A stretch of DNA of 64,000 nt from an uncultured Geobacter sp. GTDB lineage: Bacteria; Desulfobacterota; Desulfuromonadia; Geobacterales; Geobacteraceae. The DNA is taken from positions 62,001 to 126,000 of the forward strand of contig CAIWTU010000051.1 of assembly GCA_903915655.1 (NCBI GenBank). Direction: 5' to 3'. A program made the position numbers and the translations under genes. Shown here one piece after another: positions 58,626 to 64,000 of the stretch. Position 1 is the stretch's first letter; every line of letters starts with the position of its first letter. Below the pieces are notes generated by a model, which worked only from the letters and a program-made list of their open reading frames with translations, was not told where the DNA came from and did no database searches.

Positions 58626-59678
58626 ATGATTAATGGAAAGGTTGCCACCATGTTTTTAGTTTTATCCTCTCTGATCTCCCTCTGTTCAGGATGCACTGAC
58701 AGCGCCCATTCCGCTCCTTCCGTAAAAGAGCCAGTGATATTCATTAGCGGCGGAACCATTGATGACCATGTGGCGTCAATACTGTTGTTCACCATGGGCA
58801 ACATCGATTACCGGGGGAACATTACTACAAACTCCGACTGTATTTATAGTTACGCTATGCAGAACCAGTGGAAGGTGCAGTCATACATTAACAGAACATC
58901 TAGCCCTATAACCTTGAGCGAGGCGAGGGGTTGGAACCCCTTTCCGATGAATTATCGCAAAGATTCCATCAAAGTTTACAACTCCGCCATCCTGCGAGGA
59001 TATTCTGACAATCCGCAGTGGCCCTCCTCCTACATCTCCGGTGAAAGTTTTCTGAAAGAGCAGCTTACCCGGGCGATTGCCGAAAACAACCCTGTTACTC
59101 TGCTGATAACCGATCCGTTCACCCCGTTAAGCACCGTACTCAAAGAGAACAGAAGGCTTGAAAGAGGGATAAAAAGGGTGATTTGGATGGGGGGAGCGAT
59201 AGATGTTCCGGGTAATCTTGATCCAAATACCATCCCCCCTGAACTGGCCAACCCCAAGGCAGAGTGGAACGCCTACTGGGACCCCTACGCAGTGGATTGG
59301 ATCTTCAAGAATACCTCGTTTCCGCTGATCCTGTTTCCGCTTGATGTCACAGATCAGGCCAAGCTGACAACGGAGTTCATGGCAGCGCTCAAGGCTCAGG
59401 GGCCCGCATTCCGTTACTCGAACCTGGTACTGGGGCTGTACAGTCTTGTCGAGGGGCAGCCATATTTTGAGATGTGGAACTCTCTCACCTCGGTCTATCT
59501 CGCCCGCCCGGACATCTTTGACCCCCCGGTTTTGATGCGGCTTGCCATAGAAACGGAAGGGTACATGCAGGGTTCGATTACCCGGAATGCAAATGGCAGG
59601 GAGGCGAGTGTCATACTGAACATCAAGGATAAAAATGCATTCTATGACTATGTTATTGCACAGCTTCGACGCAATTGA
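58626..59678 (+). CDS. Exported nucleoside-hydrolase-like protein with degenerate active site
   Basis: A 350-residue exported protein; the signal ends in a lipobox-like LCSGC (Cys23). The fold marks of inosine-uridine nucleoside hydrolases are present: VIWMGGAIDVPGN and EWNAYWDPYAVDWIF in the middle. The N-terminal metal motif, normally DTDPGIDDA, reads ISGGTIDDH here, so the DxD pair is gone and only the DD remains. The distal HDP-type metal site is replaced by WNSLTSVYL. Calcium binding and the catalytic Asp are probably lost; it may bind nucleosides or ribosyl compounds, or do other chemistry. The ribosome site is AAAGGAG. Confidence 0.75.
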   Translation: MINGKVATMFLVLSSLISLCSGCTDSAHSAPSVKEPVIFISGGTIDDHVASILLFTMGNIDYRGNITTNSDCIYSYAMQNQWKVQSYINRTSSPITLSEARGWNPFPMNYRKDSIKVYNSAILRGYSDNPQWPSSYISGESFLKEQLTRAIAENNPVTLLITDPFTPLSTVLKENRRLERGIKRVIWMGGAIDVPGNLDPNTIPPELANPKAEWNAYWDPYAVDWIFKNTSFPLILFPLDVTDQAKLTTEFMAALKAQGPAFRYSNLVLGLYSLVEGQPYFEMWNSLTSVYLARPDIFDPPVLMRLAIETEGYMQGSITRNANGREASVILNIKDKNAFYDYVIAQLRRN

Positions 59679-60015
59679 GTCAAGTGTGGGAGATAGGTCT
59701 CAGAGTTACAGATTTGACAAAACCAGATAAACAAACCTAAGCATTTCGTAAACGGTCGACTACCGGATTTTGCCGGAGGGGTATCGGCGCGTCCTTGTCA
59801 GGACGCAGCACGATCCATCGAAGCCCGGCTATCCCCCCCGGCCACCTGCCCCTCTGTCCGGCTAATCTCAGACCGAATCGGCGCTACGGGGCGTACCAGT
59901 TGACAACTATGCCGAAATAAATGGGCTGATGACGAATATCCTTGACTACCTTGTCCTCGATGGGGAAGTCTGAGCCAGCTCAGAGTTGTCATACGGGACG
60001 AGGTCACCCCAGTAG
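59679..60015. other. Gene-free stretch between convergent genes
   Basis: A 337-bp region with no supported gene. A GCGTCCT-TGTC-AGGACGC hairpin (59789-59806) is the one clear structure and lacks a T-run. The remainder looks unlike its neighbours and may be decayed mobile DNA, but I recognise no element. Confidence 0.45.
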
Positions 60016-61962
60016 TTATCTCTCCTTCACGATCAAGGTGGTTGACGTTGTGCGGAAATAGTCTGACAAGTCGGTGTGAATGTACGGTTTCAGAGGAAAT
60101 TTTGCCGGAAGCGGCGGCACGATGTCGCAGGCGACCAGTTCGATTGTTCCGTCGTGAATAGCCTCCAAGGGAACAAATATATTCGCCGGCGGAGTTCCCC
60201 GGTAGTCGAATTTTGCACACGGTTTGAGATTGCCATGTTGATCCTTGAAATGTATCAATATCGATTCGGCAGGGGAGTTGCCAGAATTCTCGGAGATGAA
60301 ACCAAGATTTTTAATGCTGATTTGACCACCCTCCTTCCCGATCCTGACATTGGATGTATCGAACATGAACCTGGCGTTCCGATGATCAAATCCAAGATTG
60401 GACGGGATGGCCTCGGAATATTGAATCTCTCCAGCTGGATCTATCCATCTGTGCACGCCTGACCCGGCAACCCAATTACCGGTGATTGAAAATTTCGGAT
60501 AGACGACATAGGGGAAGAGATATGGACTGCGGTTGAACTGGTTGACAGCCCCCTGGATGTATGAGCCTCCGAAACGCCCGGTGAAAAGCAGAAAATCAAA
60601 CTCATCTCCCCCCTTGATTCCGTTGACATTGGGGAGCACTTTCACCTTTCCCAGATCAGAATCGCATGACTTATCTCCGTACCAGAATCCACCTCCGGAG
60701 TGCATATCGGCGTCTATGCTCGTCCCGCAAGTCGCCTCTCTCTTGTCGGTTGTGAAAAACGAGGCGTGTGAACCGTTGGCTACGTAGACGACGGGGTGTG
60801 ATGTCGGTGTGCCATACGGGGCGTGCTTCCTCACGTTCTCCCATGGCTCGGCCGTGCCTTTGAGATGCTTGGCGTAAGAGGCGCACAATGGTTCGAGTCC
60901 ATTTTTGCCCGGAATGAGCGCGATGGAGATATTTTCGACCTCACCTTCATGGTAGTTCCCTGCATTCCAGATCCAGCTTACCCCTTTGGGGTTGACTTTG
61001 AGGAGGGCCAGGTGATTGACGTAATAGGGGAGCCAGTATTGCAGGATGACGGCGTCACGATAGCTTTTCCCTCCCCAAAGGAGAGGGGTTTTGACGGCAC
61101 GGCCATAAATGGCGTTGGGGTACTTGTCGACGATAGACCGCCAGAGACTGGTAGCGCTGTCGAAAGGTTGGGGTAAATCGATGAAGTAGTCGTCCTTGCG
61201 GCCGTTAAACAGTGACATGTTCTCGGGCGTGGGCGTTACGGACATCAGCGTGTCTTCCCAGAGGTCGCCTTTAATCATGGCTCGTTCTGTAGTAGTGATG
61301 TCCGGCGCGCCGCCAATGATTTTCGCTATGTCCTTGGGCCCGGGATCAACAAACCTGATGCCTGTGTTGGGGTTTGTTACGATATCCGTCTTCAGAATAG
61401 GGGAATATTTATTAAGCAACCCCTCTGCGTTCAGCCCTCCGGTATTGAGGCCTGTAAGAGCCCTGTCGTTGACGAGGTCGGTATCCTTAAGAAAGAAGGT
61501 GTCGGCTTCATCGACAAGCAGTTTCCTACCGTCCGCTTCTTTTCGAACGAGGAGGAGTGAGACTTCGGCAAACAGCGGTTGCTCGAAAACATATGGTATG
61601 GGACCTACCTTGAACGATTCATGCCGACCGGCTTTCAGCCTTCCTATCGGTGAACTGAAGCTGAGGTTTTCCAATGGTTCGTGAAAATCAATGACAATCT
61701 CGTAGTCCCCCTCGACAGTGTTAAAAATAACCATCTCCGCAGTGGCGCGTTTTTTTTCATCGAAGCTCCATTTAACGCTCCCAATGAAGCCTTCGCTGAC
61801 CGACCTGGCAATCTCTGCCGCATCGATCTCCTTCAAATCCCCGCTACGGTTACAGATTCTTTCCTTGGTATCCTTTAGCAGGATGGGGCGGATGATTCCA
61901 CATCCCGACAAAGTCAGGCAGCAAGCGACTACGATCAGGAGTTTATGACAGAGTGTATTCAT
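60016..61962 (-). CDS. Large lipoprotein with Vps62-like domain
   Basis: A 648-residue predicted lipoprotein (lipobox LSGC, Cys21). The N-terminal 300 residues are unrecognised. The central part (about 310-470) has the pattern of Vps62-like proteins: AVILQYWLPYYVN, NAGNYHEGEVENISIAL and PVVYVANGSHASFF, with conserved His/Glu and GSHA elements. A C-terminal beta-rich region (about 480-640) may be a further domain. Function of the bacterial Vps62-like family is unknown; secreted enzyme or membrane-associated binding protein are possible. It follows the ZinT-like gene by 12 bp on the minus strand. Confidence 0.68.
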   Translation of the reverse strand: MNTLCHKLLIVVACCLTLSGCGIIRPILLKDTKERICNRSGDLKEIDAAEIARSVSEGFIGSVKWSFDEKKRATAEMVIFNTVEGDYEIVIDFHEPLENLSFSSPIGRLKAGRHESFKVGPIPYVFEQPLFAEVSLLLVRKEADGRKLLVDEADTFFLKDTDLVNDRALTGLNTGGLNAEGLLNKYSPILKTDIVTNPNTGIRFVDPGPKDIAKIIGGAPDITTTERAMIKGDLWEDTLMSVTPTPENMSLFNGRKDDYFIDLPQPFDSATSLWRSIVDKYPNAIYGRAVKTPLLWGGKSYRDAVILQYWLPYYVNHLALLKVNPKGVSWIWNAGNYHEGEVENISIALIPGKNGLEPLCASYAKHLKGTAEPWENVRKHAPYGTPTSHPVVYVANGSHASFFTTDKREATCGTSIDADMHSGGGFWYGDKSCDSDLGKVKVLPNVNGIKGGDEFDFLLFTGRFGGSYIQGAVNQFNRSPYLFPYVVYPKFSITGNWVAGSGVHRWIDPAGEIQYSEAIPSNLGFDHRNARFMFDTSNVRIGKEGGQISIKNLGFISENSGNSPAESILIHFKDQHGNLKPCAKFDYRGTPPANIFVPLEAIHDGTIELVACDIVPPLPAKFPLKPYIHTDLSDYFRTTSTTLIVKER

Positions 61963-61974
61963 AGCGATGACAAA

Positions 61975-62637
61975 TTATTTCCTGGGTGGCAATAGAGAAA
62001 GCGCGCTTTCGATAAATTCGGCTGTATCGATGAGATCGACAATCTGTTCGGCGGGTAAATCGGCGGGAAACATCATCGATTGCCAGTACGCGTCAATATT
62101 GCCTGATTTGATCGATGCGAAACTACCGAATTGGCTCAGCAGAGTCCATTGCCCAAAAACACCATAAGGCTCTGAGCAGATCAGTATCGGATATTTGCTG
62201 TAACCTTCGGCCAGCTTGAATTGATGCCATTGAACTTCACGCCCCCCCAGCATCTTTTCCAGAAATCCTTCATAGGTGTACCTCGCCTTTCCAATGACCG
62301 TTGTGCCTTCTGCGGAGAGGAATGTGAAGATTCCCTTTTCAATTTTTACCCGCTGGATATCTGTGTGAACATTCGCTGAAAAGTATTCCCTGATTTCGTT
62401 CGCCGTATATACCTTTGAGATTGCCGCCGCTTTCTTGAAGAGACCCCTTTTTTCGATTGCGTCCATTTGTGCGGATACGGAAATCCATTCACCTTCCCAT
62501 TCGGCGGTTTTGTGTACGTTCAAACTACTGAGGTTTTTTGTCGAGGGGGGCGCTCCGGCAAAGGAAGGAAGGAAGGAACCAATGAAACAAAGGATGATCG
62601 TCAGGAATATTGTTGTTTTCTGCCTTGTTTTTTTCAT
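61975..62637 (-). CDS. ZinT-like (YodA-family) exported lipocalin-fold protein
   Basis: A 220-residue exported protein: signal peptide about 1-27. The mature part follows the ZinT layout: EWEGEWISVSAQMD, a helix with VYTANEIREYFSANVHTDI, IEKGIFTFLSAEG, ARYTYEGF and a C-terminal DAYWQSMMFPADLPAEQIVD. In ZinT the zinc is held by a His-x-His pair just before the final YW motif; here that segment reads SIKSGNIDAYW and has no histidine. Zinc binding at the usual site is therefore doubtful. The signal-peptide codons contain an AAGG tandem tract. First gene of a minus-strand pair. Confidence 0.72.
   Translation of the reverse strand: MKKTRQKTTIFLTIILCFIGSFLPSFAGAPPSTKNLSSLNVHKTAEWEGEWISVSAQMDAIEKRGLFKKAAAISKVYTANEIREYFSANVHTDIQRVKIEKGIFTFLSAEGTTVIGKARYTYEGFLEKMLGGREVQWHQFKLAEGYSKYPILICSEPYGVFGQWTLLSQFGSFASIKSGNIDAYWQSMMFPADLPAEQIVDLIDTAEFIESALSLLPPRK
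62561..62578. repeat. AAGG tetranucleotide tract in the signal-peptide codons
   Basis: AAGG repeated 4.5 times, inside codons about 20-26 of the ZinT-like gene (read as CCTT on its coding strand). Loss or gain of one unit would shift the reading frame within the signal peptide. Confidence 0.8.
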
Positions 62638-62969
62638 CTTTCACCAAAATTAAGGACGGTACCCCCCCCCTTATCCCTCTCTCGTCTGCGCTTCTGATTT
62701 GGAAATAAAGGGGTAATAATTTGCTTTTCCAGAGCCGCAACAATACCACCGGGTATGAGCTACTGTCAACGCAATTTGGGGATTTGGGGCTGTAAGCCCA
62801 AACCGCCTGATGCAAACTCAGTTTTATTGGAGAGTATCTCTGTATCGAAGCTTATTCTGATCGAAGCCAATTAGGGCCGGGCCTCCAAGTTGACAAATTT
62901 TCAAATTAATGTATCATCACGGCATTGCACGCAAACCACGAATACACCTGCCGGGCGGTCTCTTTTAAT
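62638..62969. promoter_or_regulatory. Divergent intergenic region with C9 tract and plus-strand promoter
   Basis: A 332-bp gene-free region. A run of nine C (62662-62670) lies 25 bp upstream of the minus-strand ZinT-like start. A weak TTGGG/CCCAA-type hairpin occurs near 62775-62800. TTGACA, a 16-bp spacer and TATCAT (62890-62917) is a good promoter for the plus-strand esterase gene, with a leader of about 46 bases. Confidence 0.6.
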
Positions 62970-64000
62970 ATGCGCAAGAATGTTTTTCGAATGATTATGA
63001 ACGGCCTCGTAGTTTCTCTGCTTTACCTGCCGGGTTGCACCACTTTGTCCTCTTCATCTCCGACTCGAGCTCAATTGAAGGTGACCTGCTCGGCGATAGC
63101 CGGTAGAACAATAGGTGACGTAACCGTCACCTCGACGACATGGTTCGACGAGTCCGCTACCACCCCTCCCTTCTGTAAAGTCAATGGAACCAGGGCTCCA
63201 TATCTGGATATTGAAGTAGATCTACCGAATAGCTGGTCCGGACGATTGTGGCAGCAAGGTGGAGGCGGCTTGGACGGAACAATCAGGTCTGCAATCAGAT
63301 TAGATTCGACTGGAGCTCTAACCGATCTGAACATAGCGTTGAAAACGGGGCGTTCGGTCTATGCAGCATCTAATGGCGGAAATCGCGCATCGGTAACGCG
63401 ACAGAGTCCGCCACCGCCTGAGGCAGCGCCACTTGTCTGGACAAATGGAACGCCGGATGGTGTTACATCGGCCAAAGACTACGCCTACGATGCTCTCAAT
63501 ACGACCCGTGAATTCGCTAAAGCCGTGGCAAAATCGTTCTATGGAAAGCTTCCTGATCATACCTACTTTAATGGTTGTTCCAACGGTGGCCGCAACGCCT
63601 ACGTTGCTGCGAGTCGCTCGCCCCAGGAATATGACGGCATTGTGTCGGGCTGCATGGGGATGGACCTTGCCGGACAGACTGCTGCATGGATGAATTTAGG
63701 CGCGCGTGCTGGCACCCCTTCCATGCCCTCCTCAGACCAGTGGAAAGCTGTTACCGCAGCTGCAGTCGTAGAGTGTGATGCGCTGGACGGCGTCAAAGAT
63801 GGAATTATTGCAAATCAATCGGCATGCGCGTTTGATCCTGCTACATTGCAGTGCGGAACGGGGATAAATTGCCTGACCGCAGCACAAGTTCTGACAGTAA
63901 AAGAGATTATGTCCGATGTTAAACTTGCGAATGGCACTACGGTTTATTCCGGCTTTACCTGGGCTGACTGGGGTTCTGCTATCGAAGGGTGGAGTATTCT
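62970..64000 (+). CDS. Tannase/feruloyl-esterase-family lipoprotein (3-prime end outside window)
   Basis: At least 343 residues, still open at the window edge. The N-terminal signal ends in the lipobox LPGC (Cys23). The alpha/beta-hydrolase core has the nucleophile elbow FNGCSNGGRNAY with Ser204; a Cys directly precedes the serine, as in family members where a neighbouring disulfide supports the catalytic triad. DGIVSGCMG and DALDGVKDGII, a calcium-lid-type motif, follow. Relatives hydrolyse gallate, ferulate or other aromatic esters. The catalytic Asp and His lie beyond the window. It has its own promoter at 62890-62917. Confidence 0.88.
   Translation, partial: MRKNVFRMIMNGLVVSLLYLPGCTTLSSSSPTRAQLKVTCSAIAGRTIGDVTVTSTTWFDESATTPPFCKVNGTRAPYLDIEVDLPNSWSGRLWQQGGGGLDGTIRSAIRLDSTGALTDLNIALKTGRSVYAASNGGNRASVTRQSPPPPEAAPLVWTNGTPDGVTSAKDYAYDALNTTREFAKAVAKSFYGKLPDHTYFNGCSNGGRNAYVAASRSPQEYDGIVSGCMGMDLAGQTAAWMNLGARAGTPSMPSSDQWKAVTAAAVVECDALDGVKDGIIANQSACAFDPATLQCGTGINCLTAAQVLTVKEIMSDVKLANGTTVYSGFTWADWGSAIEGWSI

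Noticed and set aside
59679-60015. Possible decayed mobile element or intron end
   Set aside because: The sequence looks unlike its neighbours, but no terminal repeats, domain or intron structure could be identified.
60880-60900. tRNA-like GGTTCGAGTCC string
   Set aside because: It is inside the large lipoprotein coding sequence and no cloverleaf can be drawn around it.

Overview
The window looks like chromosome from a Geobacter-type deltaproteobacterium (Desulfuromonadota, Geobacteraceae-like). The evidence is the Kdo/Lpt/rpoN/HPr-kinase block, the lysC-cimA-ComEA block, the hopanoid genes and the glnK-amtB locus. Their gene order and protein character match that group. Species is not claimed. 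Most of the window is densely packed housekeeping operons. Accessory or eroded DNA sits at the left edge, around 24.4-28.6 kb, around 49.6-54.2 kb and from 58.6 kb to the right edge.

Layout. 0-4.8 kb: two paralogous PAS-histidine kinase-receiver proteins flank a truncated PhnD-like binding-protein remnant that ends at a dispersed repeat. 4.9-13.3 kb: an envelope operon, kdsB-pyrG-kdsA-kdsD-kdsC-lptC-lptA-lptB, makes and activates Kdo and exports LPS, and leads into rpoN. 13.4-18.5 kb: hpf-hprK-rapZ-EIIA-HPr-EI, a PTS without sugar permeases that is probably purely regulatory. hprK contains a striking perfect palindrome. 18.6-24.4 kb: metK, a convergent two-component system, a nitronate-monooxygenase-like flavoprotein and ahcY, each bounded by clear terminators. 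24.6-28.6 kb: an AbrB/RelE-type toxin-antitoxin pair, an M28 peptidase with a CFI-box-like C-terminal tail, and a histidine-acid-phosphatase lipoprotein. 28.7-42.9 kb: hopanoid genes (hpnH, dxs, hpnA, shc on the minus strand; hpnN, hpnI on the plus strand) followed by an Mla-type lipid transporter (mlaEFDC). 43.2-49.6 kb: acpS, nnrDE, a CBS protein, tsaE, lysC, cimA and a ComEA-like protein.

49.7-54.2 kb is the most unusual part. It holds a 51-residue zinc-ribbon gene, a perfect 14-copy CTTGT tandem repeat, and a chimeric remnant joining the start of nifB to the end of nifV. A well-formed sigma-54 promoter follows, then an outer-membrane-like protein, glnK, amtB and a histidine-kinase stub. 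I read this as the scar of a lost or rearranged nitrogen-fixation locus that kept its ammonium-sensing and transport genes.

54.3-64 kb: suhB, two divergently transcribed radical SAM proteins, a nucleoside-hydrolase-like exported protein lacking key catalytic residues, a minus-strand pair (Vps62-like lipoprotein and ZinT-like exported protein) with simple-sequence tracts at its 5-prime end, and a tannase/feruloyl-esterase-family lipoprotein that runs off the window.

No tRNA, rRNA, CRISPR array, complete insertion sequence or recognisable riboswitch was found. Assignments come from reading motifs by eye; no database search was possible.
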